In this document: positions 9,335 through 17,950 of the stretch, in pieces
How positions within the stretch are numbered: position 1 is the first letter of the stretch
How the letters are laid out: each line of letters opens with the position of its first letter
From: Syntrophus sp964555065
Lineage (GTDB): Bacteria; Desulfobacterota; Syntrophia; Syntrophales; Syntrophaceae
Direction: 5' to 3'
DNA: 64,000 nucleotides
NCBI GenBank assembly: GCA_964555065.1
Contig: CAZKRB010000003.1
Coordinates: 1 to 64,000 of the forward strand
Notes under the pieces: generated by a model
Database searches by the model: none
Told to the model about the DNA's origin: nothing
What the model saw: only the letters and a program-made list of their open reading frames with translations
Made by a program: the position numbers and the translations under genes

Positions 9335-10537
9335 CTAAAGATACACGATGTCGAGAGGCGTCTCCACAACCCTTTGCAGCCCCTCCTTGCGCACCACGAA
9401 ATCCGCCTCTATGCCGATGGCTCCTTCGTGAGGAATGATGAATTTCGGTTCGAGGGCCATGACCATTCCTTCCTTGAGCACCATTTTGTGGCGTGCGGTA
9501 ACAACCGGCAATTCATTGATCTCCAAACCGAGTCCATGACCGATGAAGGTCACCTGACCTTCGCCGTGGCCCATAAAATACTCTTCCAGCCCCGCCTGTT
9601 TTGCGCGGGAGGAGGCGCTTGCGAAGAGTTCTACCGTATTGACGCCTTCTTTCGCAAACCCCATGATGTCCTCAAGAATCTCCCGTGAAACCTCATAGGC
9701 CATCCGGAATTTCTCATTCAGCTCACCCACCACAAAAACCCTCGTTTCATCGGTCACGTAACCGTTGTAGCCACCGCCATAATCAACAATCACCGGGATG
9801 CCGCGTTTCACGGCATTGACGGAAGAGCCCTGCCCGATTGCGGGCGTGAGGCCAAGCCCGGCGATCGGCACGTCGCCGCCTGACGCGACCGTTGACGAGT
9901 ATCCCTGGGTGACCAGACCGCACACCATTTCCTGATTGAATCCTCTCATGCGCAGCATTCCCTGGTGGCCCATCCGTCTCCCCTCGGCGACGAGGTCTGC
10001 CTCGATATCAACTTCCCGCTTCCCCTCTCTCACCACCTCCTTCGCTTTACGAAAAACATGGGCGACGATCTCCCCTGATTTGAGAATCTGCTCAATTTCA
10101 AAGTCGCTCTTAATCAGTCTGACCTGCCTTATCAGCGGGGTGATATCGACCAGGCTTTCACAACCAAGAATGGATTTCCATTGTTCAAAGAGCAGCACGG
10201 GAAGAACGTCGAGTTCCATGGCTCCCGTGCCTTTGAGCACACTCTTTTCCCTGAGAATATCCCCGGTGTCTTTTAATTTTTTGATCGGCGTGATCTCAAG
10301 CGGCGATTCATAGAGCGCCCGAAACAGGCTCTTTTCAACGAAAAAAATGGGAGGCCCATCCACAGGGACAAAGAGCATGCCCTTTTGCAGGGTCCCGGTG
10401 AAATAGAAGAGGTCCACACTCTGGAGAATGACGGCGAAACCGATGCCCCGGTCCGCCATTCTGCTTTGCAGGGCGCCAAGCCTTCTCTCTATTTCCTCTC
10501 TGGGCGTAAAATCACGGACATCTAAGCTCTTGGTCAT
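9335..10537 (-). CDS. M24-family metallopeptidase (Xaa-Pro aminopeptidase-like)
   Basis: A 400-residue pita-bread protein with a creatinase-type N-terminal domain (1-150) and a C-terminal metal domain. Expected metal ligands are visible in VIVDYGGGYNGYVTDETRVF (two aspartates), FIGHGLGLEINELP (histidine), ALEPKF (glutamate) and GIEADFVV (glutamate). It could cleave Xaa-Pro dipeptides or act on a small amide, as creatinase relatives do. ATG 10537 is preferred to an upstream TTG at 10546. It lies between dehydrogenase and acetate-transporter genes on the same strand; why a peptidase belongs with acyl-CoA genes is unclear. Confidence 0.85.
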   Translation of the reverse strand: MTKSLDVRDFTPREEIERRLGALQSRMADRGIGFAVILQSVDLFYFTGTLQKGMLFVPVDGPPIFFVEKSLFRALYESPLEITPIKKLKDTGDILREKSVLKGTGAMELDVLPVLLFEQWKSILGCESLVDITPLIRQVRLIKSDFEIEQILKSGEIVAHVFRKAKEVVREGKREVDIEADLVAEGRRMGHQGMLRMRGFNQEMVCGLVTQGYSSTVASGGDVPIAGLGLTPAIGQGSSVNAVKRGIPVIVDYGGGYNGYVTDETRVFVVGELNEKFRMAYEVSREILEDIMGFAKEGVNTVELFASASSRAKQAGLEEYFMGHGEGQVTFIGHGLGLEINELPVVTARHKMVLKEGMVMALEPKFIIPHEGAIGIEADFVVRKEGLQRVVETPLDIVYL

Positions 10538-10789
10538 TTTTTCCAACCCTGTTCAACCTCTTGGTCTTCGAACGCTCCCACAGCAGATTCGGTTGCGGTC
10601 TGTTGGATATTCCCTTGTTTCTTTTGTGGATTCCCTGAGAATTACTGATTCTAACGGCACTGCATACTGAAGGCATAAAGTCTGTAGGCAAGTTATAATC
10701 CCGGATTCCCCTCCTTGTTGATCAGGAGGAGTGGATGGGGAGGAGAACCCGGGGGTGATCATGGTTTCCCTGGCAGTTCCAGGCTTATC

Positions 10790-11392
10790 TCATTTGATGA
10801 TCGGGCCTGGGAAGGGAAATACCTGCCTGCCGAATACCATGTTGGTCTGCATCGCCACCGTTGCGTAAATGGCAAGTAACCCACACAATCCAGCGAGATT
10901 GCCGGCAATCGGGGCATAGGTATGGTGATCGAGATAGCCCAGGTAGATGCCGGTAATGAACGGCAAAGCCAGACACATGGGAACGATCGCTGCAAATGGG
11001 GCTAGCGGCATGGATTTGGCGAACATCGGAATCTCCATCAACAGGACAAGCGTGATGGTTAACCAGGCCCATCCCGTTATCCGGGGATCAAACTTCCACC
11101 CGTAGACGCCGGCAAAATACTGGAAAATCCATAAGGAGCCCGTTACCAGCATGAAGTAAGCACTGAACCAGGTGAAGGTGTTGCCGCCGGAGGAATTGCC
11201 CAGCCTCAACTCGATGACCCCTACAATCACCTGCACGAAGAAACCGCCGATCAACCAGATACCCGCAATGGGCATGGCTTCTTTTCCTACTTTGCCCGTT
11301 AACACCGCGTAGAAAATAATCACTGCAATCGCCAACGCTGTGAATCCGGCGGGCATTGGATTCGCCCATCCTGCACCGTGCTGATCTGACAT
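10790..11392 (-). CDS. Acetate/succinate transporter-like protein (GPR1/FUN34/SatP family)
   Basis: A 200-residue inner-membrane protein with about six hydrophobic segments. The family signature NPMPAGF is near residues 12-18 and the conserved block ELRLGNSSGGNTFTWFSAYF near 62-81 corresponds to the GNTFG region of SatP. Members move acetate and other small monocarboxylates with protons. In a syntrophic fatty- or aromatic-acid degrader it would fit acetate export or substrate uptake. The ATG has GGAGGG upstream. It lies 54 bases downstream of the acyl-CoA ligase gene, so the two may be cotranscribed. Confidence 0.85.
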   Translation of the reverse strand: MSDQHGAGWANPMPAGFTALAIAVIIFYAVLTGKVGKEAMPIAGIWLIGGFFVQVIVGVIELRLGNSSGGNTFTWFSAYFMLVTGSLWIFQYFAGVYGWKFDPRITGWAWLTITLVLLMEIPMFAKSMPLAPFAAIVPMCLALPFITGIYLGYLDHHTYAPIAGNLAGLCGLLAIYATVAMQTNMVFGRQVFPFPGPIIK

Positions 11393-11446
11393 AATATTCC
11401 CTCCTTAATTATGTTATGTATCAGTTCTTTCTACTTAGCATTTCTT

Positions 11447-13027
11447 CTATTTTTTCGCGCCACCGAATTGCTCACGCAAGTCTCTCTTCAGGATCTTTCC
11501 TGCAGCGTTGCGCGGAAGTGATGGAACGATGTGGACGACCCTCGGAACCTTGTACCCCGCGATCTTTCCTTTGCAGTATTCCGTCACCTCAGCCGGTGTG
11601 ACAGTGGCCCCTTCGTTGAGAACACAAACAGCCACAATGGCTTCTCCCCATGTGGGGTGCGGTGTGCCGATGACACAGGATTCCTTGATTGCCGGGTGTG
11701 AATGCAGCACCTTCTCGATTTCTGCAGGGTACACATTCTCGCCACCGGTGATGATCATGTCTTTCAGGCGGTCGATAATGCGGATATAGCCGAAGGAATC
11801 GATCGAGCAGACATCTTCTGTATGGAACCATTCGCCCCGGAATGCCTTCGTGGTTTCCGGTTCCTTTCTCCAGTAACCGAGCGTCACACCGGGCCCCCGG
11901 CAAATCAGTTCGCCCACTCCGCCTTTGGGAACCGGCTTGCCGTTTTCGTCTACAATAAGACACTCCATATCGTAGGCCGACCTTCCACAGGATTCCAGAA
12001 TGTTGTTGTCGCCTCGATCAAAGGCGTCCTGGATGTCCCGAGGACCCAGATTGGTGGTGACACCTGTGGTTTCGGTCGTCCCGTGGTGTTCGCCGAGAAT
12101 ATTTCCATAGGTATCAATGAATTTCTTGTAAACCGCGGGGATGATCCCTGCGCCGGCAAACCAGATGTGCTTCCAGCTTGAGACGTCGTATTTTTTGTAA
12201 TTCGGAGAATCCAGGATCATCATGACCATCGGCGTGGCCAGCATGCCACCCGTCAGTTTGAACTTTTCCGAAGACGACAGGAAGAGGTCTACGTCCCACT
12301 TCGTAAAGACATAGGACGGAGCGGATACATAAAAAGCGCCGAACAGGGTATAGTGCGCCGTAACGTGATACAGGGGACAAATGATAGCGACATGGCTGTC
12401 CATATCCAGAAAGTTGAGTCTGGAACAAACGCGGCCGGCATGAACGAAATTCGCGTGAGTCTGCATGACCCCCTTGGGCAGTCCCGTGGTGCCGCTCGTG
12501 TACATGAGCATGGCGATTTCATCTTCAAAGACTTCTACGGCCAGTTCAGCCGGGGAGGCCTTCTGGATCATATCCTCGAAATCAAGCCAACCCTCGGGTT
12601 TCTTGTCGAGGGCGCCGAAATAGATGAAATGCTTGGCCGAAGGAACGGAATCTTTGAGCTGCTGAGCCATTCCTACAAACTGATCCTGGACGATCAGCGC
12701 AGTCGGCTCGGAATCGGTAAGAACGGCAAGCATTTCCGGCGCCGCCAGTCTGAAATTACAGACCACAAAGATGAAGCCGGCATTGGGGACGTAGAAGGAT
12801 GCCTCTGCGTATTCCACACTGTTCTGGCTCAGGATGGCAACCCGGTCTCCCTTTTTCAACCCAAGGGCATACAGAGCATTTCCCATTCTGTTCGCCCGGT
12901 CTTTAATGTCCGCAAAGGTGTATTCCCGGTTTCCCTCCACTTCCTTGATCCCCACACGATCTGGATACAGCATTAAATTCCGGTTAATCAATGTTGGAAT
13001 CGTATTAAACGTCTGTTCAGCTCCCAT
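11447..13027 (-). CDS. Acyl-CoA ligase, AMP-forming (fatty-acid type)
   Basis: A 526-residue ANL-superfamily enzyme. The P-loop-like motif MLMYTSGTTGLPKGVMQTH is near residues 174-192, GEWFHTEDVCSIDSFGYIRIIDRLKDMIITGG carries the conserved aspartate and hinge in several segments, and the catalytic lysine lies in LPRNAAGKILKRDLRE near the end. It activates a carboxylic acid to its CoA thioester with ATP giving AMP and PPi. The start follows GGAGGG. A sigma-54-type promoter lies 57-74 bases upstream. The neighbouring acetate transporter and acyl-CoA dehydrogenase suggest a fatty or alicyclic acid substrate. Confidence 0.9.
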   Translation of the reverse strand: MGAEQTFNTIPTLINRNLMLYPDRVGIKEVEGNREYTFADIKDRANRMGNALYALGLKKGDRVAILSQNSVEYAEASFYVPNAGFIFVVCNFRLAAPEMLAVLTDSEPTALIVQDQFVGMAQQLKDSVPSAKHFIYFGALDKKPEGWLDFEDMIQKASPAELAVEVFEDEIAMLMYTSGTTGLPKGVMQTHANFVHAGRVCSRLNFLDMDSHVAIICPLYHVTAHYTLFGAFYVSAPSYVFTKWDVDLFLSSSEKFKLTGGMLATPMVMMILDSPNYKKYDVSSWKHIWFAGAGIIPAVYKKFIDTYGNILGEHHGTTETTGVTTNLGPRDIQDAFDRGDNNILESCGRSAYDMECLIVDENGKPVPKGGVGELICRGPGVTLGYWRKEPETTKAFRGEWFHTEDVCSIDSFGYIRIIDRLKDMIITGGENVYPAEIEKVLHSHPAIKESCVIGTPHPTWGEAIVAVCVLNEGATVTPAEVTEYCKGKIAGYKVPRVVHIVPSLPRNAAGKILKRDLREQFGGAKK

Positions 13028-13083
13028 AATAACCCTCCCTTTTTAAAATAGTGCTTCCCTTGATTTTGCCTTAACCCTGAATA

Positions 13084-13101
13084 AGCAATTATGATACCAC
13101 A
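13084..13101 (-). promoter_or_regulatory. Putative sigma-54 promoter of the acyl-CoA ligase gene
   Basis: The minus strand reads GTGGTATCATAATTGCT, with TGG and TTGCT boxes and exact 12-base GG-to-GC spacing; a TGGTAT -24 box also occurs in known nif promoters. The expected start of transcription is near 13073, 45 bases before the ATG. Confidence 0.6.
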
Positions 13102-13139
13102 GCGATTTCGTTTATTTTCTTATATTATCAATGGATTGT

Positions 13140-13290
13140 AGATGCTTCAGCCAATGTTGTGCCGGCGGCGAGCCTTTTTCTTCCCTCCCCATACCCGGCT
13201 GTCCGGATGCCGCTGCACTTCACTTCGCTCGCTGCGACCAACTTACGACGGGACTTTCACCCCGCATTTGTGCGCCCAGCATGGGCGCAC
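13140..13290 (-). mobile_element. Truncated group II intron, 5' end only
   Basis: On the minus strand the sequence begins GTGCGCCCATGCTGGGCGCA, the standard GUGCG start and first hairpin of bacterial group II introns. It is followed by GGGGTGAAAGTCCC, the conserved domain I segment, and a purine-rich stretch. It starts a few bases after a terminator hairpin and T-run, the usual insertion place of group IIC introns. No reverse transcriptase frame and no domain V/VI follow, so only roughly 150 bases remain. The left boundary is a guess. Confidence 0.55.
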
Positions 13291-13295
13291 AAATG

Positions 13296-13330
13296 AAAAA
13301 GGGCCGCCTTCAACGAAGGCGACCCTTTCT
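13296..13330 (-). terminator. Intrinsic terminator of the benzoate-CoA ligase-type gene
   Basis: On the minus strand AAAGGGTCGCCTTC pairs with GAAGGCGGCCCTT around a short loop, with one mismatch, and is followed by TTTTT. It lies about 95 bases past the ligase stop codon. Confidence 0.75.
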
Positions 13331-13422
13331 TTTCTCTCAATTTGCTGCCGATTGCCGGACGATTTCAGCCGGTCATCACGCTCGGCATCTCCCCCGGTCA
13401 CGCATGGAGGATGATTATTTCC

Positions 13423-14982
13423 TTAGCGCAGTTTGAACCTCTGAATCTTCCCCGTTGCCGTCTTGGGAAGCTCATCGATGAAGACGACCCACCGCGGATA
13501 TTTGAATTTGGCGAGCCGGTCGAGCACCCAGGTCTTCAGTTCCTTTTCCAGTTCCTGAGACGGCGCAAATCCCTGTTTGAGGACGACGAAGGCCTTCGGT
13601 TTCACCAGATTCTCTTCATCGTTGGCGCCGACCACGGCGCACTCCATGACGGAGGCATGTTCCCGCAGGCAGTTTTCCACTTCCAGCGGCGACACCCAGA
13701 TGCCGCCGACCTTCAGCATATCGTCGGCCCGTCCGGACGGCCAGAAGTACCCTTCCGCATCCTTGTAATACTTATCGCCCGAGTTGATCCACTCGCCGAT
13801 GACCGTGGCGGCCGTCTTGTCCCTCTTTCGCCAGTAATAACGGAGAGAGCTTCGCCCCTTGATCCAGAGGTTTCCGACTTCGCCGTCGGGCAGTTCCTTG
13901 CCCTCGTCATCCATGATCTTCTCTTCGTAGCCGGCGACAGGCTTTCCGCTGGATCCCGGTTTGATATCCCCGAGTCGGTTGGAGAGATAGATGTGAAGCA
14001 TTTCCGTCGAACCCGGTCCGTCAAGGATTTCCACGCCATAGCGTTCCTTGAATTTCTGGTACAGATCGGGGGGAAGCGCCTCGCCGGCGGACGGACAGGC
14101 CCGCAGCGTTCCCAGGGCATGGGGCGCCCCCGGATTTTCCTTGTCCAGTTTTTCCTGGGCGATGAGCATCTGGCCGAAGAGCGTCGGTACACCGAAGAAG
14201 AACGTTGCCTTGTATTGGCTGATCAGACGGAAGACATGGGCCGGAGCGGGAGGATCGGGGTTCAGGATCGTTGCGGCGCCGACCGACATGGGGAAGAACA
14301 TGGCATTGCCCAAGCCGTAGGCGAAGAAGAGCCGGGCGGCCGAATAGCAGATATCCTTTTCCGTGATCTTGAGAATATCCTGTCCATAATGCTCTGCACT
14401 GTACTGCATGTCGGACTGGGAATGAACCGCCCCCTTCGGGCCGCCGGTGGTGCCGGAGGTATAGAGCCAGAAGGCAACATCGTCCGCCGTGGTGAACACG
14501 GTCTCAATTTCCTCCGGGGCCGCGTCATACATCTGCTTGTACGGAGCAGAAAAAACGCCGTCATCATCCACGACCACGATATCCTGAAGGAAACGAAGCT
14601 CCTCGATCTCGTTGATGATGGGAAGAAGCCTTGACGAAACAACCAGCGTCCTCGCCTGGCTGTCGTTGAGGTAGTATTCATAGTCTTTCGCGGTGAGCAT
14701 GGTGCTGGAAGGAACCGGAACGCCTCCCATCTTCACCGCCCCCCAGAACGTGGAATAGAACCAGGGCGTATCGAGAACGATCATGACGATCCGGTCGCCC
14801 ATCCGGATATCCATTCCTTTGAACATGTTGGCCATCTTGTTGGACATCTTCTGGATGTCGCGATAGGTATAGTTGCCCTTGTCCGTGTAGGCGCAAATGT
14901 TTTCGCCACGGCCTTCCCTCACGTGCCTGTCTACAAACCAATCTGCTGAGTTGTAAAATTCCTCCGGGTATAACGTCGCCAT
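13423..14982 (-). CDS. Benzoate-CoA ligase family enzyme
   Basis: A 519-residue AMP-forming ligase. It resembles benzoate and 4-hydroxybenzoate CoA ligases over its whole length: FWLYTSGTTGGPKGAVHSQ near 170-188, SAARLFFAYGLGNAMFFPM in the acid-binding part, DGPGSTEMLHIYLSNR near 330 and the C-terminal PKTATGKIQRFKLR with the catalytic lysine. The enzyme would activate benzoate (or a related aromatic or alicyclic acid) with ATP and CoA, the first step of anaerobic benzoate degradation. The start follows GGAGGAGG. A sigma-70-like promoter is visible upstream and a terminator downstream, so it is probably monocistronic. Confidence 0.88.
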   Translation of the reverse strand: MATLYPEEFYNSADWFVDRHVREGRGENICAYTDKGNYTYRDIQKMSNKMANMFKGMDIRMGDRIVMIVLDTPWFYSTFWGAVKMGGVPVPSSTMLTAKDYEYYLNDSQARTLVVSSRLLPIINEIEELRFLQDIVVVDDDGVFSAPYKQMYDAAPEEIETVFTTADDVAFWLYTSGTTGGPKGAVHSQSDMQYSAEHYGQDILKITEKDICYSAARLFFAYGLGNAMFFPMSVGAATILNPDPPAPAHVFRLISQYKATFFFGVPTLFGQMLIAQEKLDKENPGAPHALGTLRACPSAGEALPPDLYQKFKERYGVEILDGPGSTEMLHIYLSNRLGDIKPGSSGKPVAGYEEKIMDDEGKELPDGEVGNLWIKGRSSLRYYWRKRDKTAATVIGEWINSGDKYYKDAEGYFWPSGRADDMLKVGGIWVSPLEVENCLREHASVMECAVVGANDEENLVKPKAFVVLKQGFAPSQELEKELKTWVLDRLAKFKYPRWVVFIDELPKTATGKIQRFKLR

Positions 14983-15017
14983 TCTTCCTCCTCCTTTTTA
15001 AAATTAGTTATAATCTA

Positions 15018-15044
15018 ATTATATCATCACTTCTTAATATTCAA
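15018..15044 (-). promoter_or_regulatory. Possible sigma-70 promoter of the benzoate-CoA ligase-type gene
   Basis: The minus strand has TTGAAT (15044-15039) and TATAAT (15023-15018) with a 15-base spacer, shorter than ideal. The -10 lies within TATAATCTAATTATA, an inverted repeat that a regulator could bind. Confidence 0.35.
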
Positions 15045-15172
15045 GAAAACTTTTTAAACGGGAGATACTCCGGAACGGAAAAAACCCGGAGGGTGAGGTG
15101 CCGGGGCAAAGGACAGAAATAGCCAGGATATGAAACCGAAATCATTTATTTTAACGCCACCATGCCGGGATT

Positions 15173-15188
15173 TGGTGCAACTTTTGCG
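15173..15188 (+). promoter_or_regulatory. Putative sigma-54 promoter reading toward 15.2-16 kb
   Basis: TTGGTGCAACTTTTGCG has GG (15174) and GC (15186) 12 bases apart and a perfect TTGC box. The nearest plus-strand gene begins 800 bases on. No supported reading frame lies between, so this could serve a non-coding transcript, a lost gene, or be a chance match. Confidence 0.4.
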
Positions 15189-15576
15189 CTAATACAGAAA
15201 TTTATTATGTGACTATGATGTGATTAAAAGACAGTACATCTTCACCGGTCAGAATGCAAGAAATCTTTTCGGAAAAATTTGTGTTCGTGGCCGGAAACCC
15301 GCAACGGAAGAGGAGTACAGACTGGAGATGCGGGCCCGATTCATTCTATCCATTTTATTTATTAATATTTTTAAGAATTCTTATGGTCGAAGAAGAAAGG
15401 GGGGAAGGGTAAAAGGCTCATCCCGAAGGCCCACATTATCGCCGGGACTTCCAGGATGGGCATGGCATTCATTCTATCGTGGCGGGAACCGCCGGCAAGG
15501 ATCCTATCCAAGGGAGCCGGAAAGATAGAGAAAAAGCGATCCGATTCGATCCTGGATTTTTCAGGGCTGCGCTTTC

Positions 15577-15702
15577 CTTCCCTTGGTATCCATTCCCCCG
15601 CACTTTGAATACGTTCAATCCCACGATGCCGATTTCAGCCAGGGCCTCCTGCATGTCACTGACCTTAGCTTCATGAAGGATGGCTTCAATTTTCTTCAGC
15701 AT
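15577..15702 (-). pseudogene. glnB: PII signal-protein remnant (N-terminal third)
   Basis: An ATG at 15702 with GGAG upstream opens a frame whose first 40 residues match the PII family: MLKKIEAILHEAKVSDMQ, then ALAEIGIVGLNVFKVRGNGY. After about residue 41 the resemblance stops. The frame runs on to 15469 without the T-loop, uridylylation tyrosine or C-terminal strands. Full PII proteins are about 112 residues. No amtB or glutamine synthetase gene is adjacent. It is either a decaying remnant or a short expressed peptide. Confidence 0.6.
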
Positions 15703-15985
15703 GACAAAATCTCCAGAACCTCCATGTCTCTTTATTCGTCTTCCTGATCCAGATCATCGCCCCGGGAAGGATCCGGCGGTTCAGGAATAAGAACATTTTC
15801 CATGGGAGCTGATATCCAGACCGACCTCTTCTGTATGATGCGCGGGAGCAGCCGGCAACAGCGCCTGATCCCGCCTCTTGATTTTTTCCTTTGAAAAGAA
15901 GGACCGGGAGAATAAAATTAAAGGTAAAGCCGTACGGAAATAATTGGTTTTCCAACGGTGTTAAAAACTTGGAGGAGGAAGAGCG

Positions 15986-16681
15986 ATGGCCGAGAAAAGC
16001 CGCACGGAATTCATCCTTGAGGCGGTCAAGATTTTCATCTGGCCCCTATTGATCGTTGTCGGTGTAATCTGGCTGGGTGAGGATTTCAAGGACATCCTCA
16101 AAAGTCGAACCTTCAAGATCGGTGGTGTCCTGGAAGTGGGCGAGAGGGTTTCCGTCCTGCAAAATACCCTGCAGGATGAGCTCCTCAGCCAGAAAGATTC
16201 TCTCAACAAAATCCTGGCTAATTCCTCCGATCCCGCCAAGGTTCATGAATTCGCCGCTGACGCCTTAAACAGAATTGATCAGGCACAAAAAGGGGTAAAA
16301 AAAGACATTCAGAATATACAGAGGACGATTCCTGAAGCCCTTCCGGCGGAATCACGGCAACAGCCGATTCCGCCGGCTCAACGGGAGGCGGACATGGAAA
16401 ATCCCCGAACGGCCAAGGATTGGGAAACCCTGGGGTTCAAGCATCTTCTAGCCTGGGAAGTCGAGCCCTCCATCCGGGCCTTTTCGGAAGCCGAGAAAAT
16501 ATGGCCGGATTATCATAATGTGGCGGAAATCAGGCAGCTCCTCGTCAGGAATAAAGAGGCCCTGGGGGCCAGCGTGAACCCCCGATGGAAGGAGGTGTGT
16601 CAGACAATCTTGAAGGAATACGCCTGGGGCATGCCCCCGGAGGTGAGACAGAAAATGCAGCAGATCGTTGCCCAATATTAA
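15986..16681 (+). CDS. Membrane-anchored protein of unknown function, 231 aa
   Basis: The N-terminus holds one clear membrane helix (FIWPLLIVVGVIWLG, residues 17-31). A long helical, coiled-coil-like region follows (about 50-115) and then a proline-rich linker. The C-terminal domain, about 140-231, has a TPR-like helix pair (WETLGFKHLLAWEVEPSIRA). I recognise no named family. The start is well supported by GGAGGAGGAAG. The protein is probably anchored in the inner membrane; its role is unknown. It converges with the rubrerythrin gene. Confidence 0.65.
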   Translation: MAEKSRTEFILEAVKIFIWPLLIVVGVIWLGEDFKDILKSRTFKIGGVLEVGERVSVLQNTLQDELLSQKDSLNKILANSSDPAKVHEFAADALNRIDQAQKGVKKDIQNIQRTIPEALPAESRQQPIPPAQREADMENPRTAKDWETLGFKHLLAWEVEPSIRAFSEAEKIWPDYHNVAEIRQLLVRNKEALGASVNPRWKEVCQTILKEYAWGMPPEVRQKMQQIVAQY

Positions 16682-16734
16682 AAAAAGCGGCCTCGGAAAC
16701 CTGAAACGGCATGCCGCCTCAGGTTTCCGAGGCC
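16681..16734 (-). terminator. Strong intrinsic terminator after rubrerythrin
   Basis: A 16-bp perfect stem (16689-16704 with 16719-16734) is followed on the minus strand by CGCTTTTTT. It ends the rubrerythrin message and also overlaps the stop region of the convergent gene at 16681. Confidence 0.8.
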
Positions 16735-16812
16735 TGACAGAGCGTTACCGAGAAACGGGGTTAGAGGATTACCCGATCCGGCATTGATTATGGAACGGCT
16801 CCTGGTATTATT

Positions 16813-17388
16813 CTAATAGTTCTCGGCCAGCAGCTCGAAATGGGCCTGTTCATGGTCGCAGGCGGGGCATTTGTCCGGCGCTTCCGCACCCTCGTGGATA
16901 TATCCGCAGTTCCTGCATCTCCACTTCACGGATCCATCCTTCTTGAAAACCTTGCCTTCTTTCAAGTTGGCCAGCAGCTTGCGATAGCGCGCTTCGTGGC
17001 CGGTCTCCGCCTTTGCCACCTCCCTCCATAGTTTGGCGATTTCAGGAAAGCCCTCTTCATCCGCGATCTGGGCAAAGGCAGGGTAAAGGATCGCCCATTC
17101 CTCGTGTTCCCCGTCCGCCGCCTCAGCAAGGTTTTCGGCCGTGGTTCCGATCACGCCGGCAGGATAGGAAGCCGTTATTTCCACCATACCCCCCTCCAGG
17201 AACTTGAAAAACCGCTTGGCGTGCTCTTTTTCATTGTCCGCCGTGTCGGCGAAGATGAAGGAGATCTGCTCGAATCCCTCCTTCTTGGCCTGCGAAGCAA
17301 AATAGGTGTACCGGTTTCTCGCCTGAGATTCCCCCGCGAAGGATGCGAGCAGATTCTTTTCCGTCTTTGTTCCTTTCAACGATGCCAT
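16813..17388 (-). CDS. rbr: Rubrerythrin
   Basis: A 191-residue non-haem iron peroxidase. The ferritin-like di-iron domain has EX2R/EXXH-type ligands: FAGESQARNRYTYF near 17-30, ADNEKEHAKRFFKF near 50-63, DGEHEEWAILYP near 92-103 and KAETGHEARYRKLL near 127-140. A C-terminal rubredoxin domain has CRNCGY and CPACDH, the four iron-binding cysteines. It reduces hydrogen peroxide in the cytoplasm with electrons from rubredoxin-type donors, an anaerobe's defence against oxygen. It lies downstream of a Fur/PerR gene on the same strand and is likely controlled by it. Confidence 0.95.
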   Translation of the reverse strand: MASLKGTKTEKNLLASFAGESQARNRYTYFASQAKKEGFEQISFIFADTADNEKEHAKRFFKFLEGGMVEITASYPAGVIGTTAENLAEAADGEHEEWAILYPAFAQIADEEGFPEIAKLWREVAKAETGHEARYRKLLANLKEGKVFKKDGSVKWRCRNCGYIHEGAEAPDKCPACDHEQAHFELLAENY

Positions 17389-17506
17389 ACGATTGTTCCT
17401 CCCTTTCGAACTTGAATGGAATTGATTTCAGCGCCGAGCATGGGTTCGGCACCGGTTTTCTACGTCTTTATCACGGATCAGCCCCTGTTTTCTTTCCCTG
17501 GACCCG

Positions 17507-17950
17507 TCAGAGGCCTCTCATTACCTTTTTTCCCACTCCCTCTTGCCCTGACTCCTCTTCTTTCCTGCATTCGGGGCAGACTCCGTAGAAATCGACATGA
17601 TTTCCCGTAATCTCGAACCCCTGCTGCAGGTCCTCCGGGAGCCCCAGGTCGAAGTCCGGATAAATATCCATAATTTTGCGGCAACGGGTGCAGATGAGGT
17701 GGTGATGGCGCTCAGTGTCCGGATCGTACCGTTTCTTGCCGCCGTCGATGGCGAGTTCGAGGACATTTTCCTTCCTTTTCAGCGCCTTCAGCGTGTTGTA
17801 AACGGTGGCGAATGACATGGTGGGAATTTTTTTCGATACCGCTGCATAAATATCCGCCGCCGAAGGATGGTCCCGGTTGTCCTTCAGATAGTCCAGAATG
17901 GCAAGACGCTGGGGTGTCAGCTTCAAACCGAACTTTTTATATTCTCTCAT
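17507..17950 (-). CDS. Fur-family regulator, PerR-like
   Basis: A 147-residue winged-helix regulator: LKLTPQRLAILDYLKDN and SFATVYNTLKALKRKENV (recognition helix), then the metal region ERHHHLICTRCRKIMDIYPDF. Two CxxC pairs (CTRC and CPEC) would hold a structural zinc. Its position upstream of rubrerythrin suggests a peroxide-sensing PerR type, although Fur or Zur cannot be excluded. I start it at ATG 17950. The same frame can extend to a TTG at 17992, but that stretch looks like promoter and operator DNA. Confidence 0.88.
   Translation of the reverse strand: MREYKKFGLKLTPQRLAILDYLKDNRDHPSAADIYAAVSKKIPTMSFATVYNTLKALKRKENVLELAIDGGKKRYDPDTERHHHLICTRCRKIMDIYPDFDLGLPEDLQQGFEITGNHVDFYGVCPECRKEEESGQEGVGKKVMRGL

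Noticed and set aside
10687..10703. Possible sigma-54 promoter before the M24 peptidase
   Set aside because: The spacing is right and TTGC is present, but the -24 box (CGGGAT) departs from TGGCAC, so I judged it too weak to list.
13342..14634. A 430-codon open frame on the plus strand
   Set aside because: It is antisense to the benzoate-CoA ligase-type gene, whose motifs are complete.
15220..15528. 102-codon plus-strand frame after the 15173 promoter
   Set aside because: No ribosome site, no family resemblance and skewed composition.
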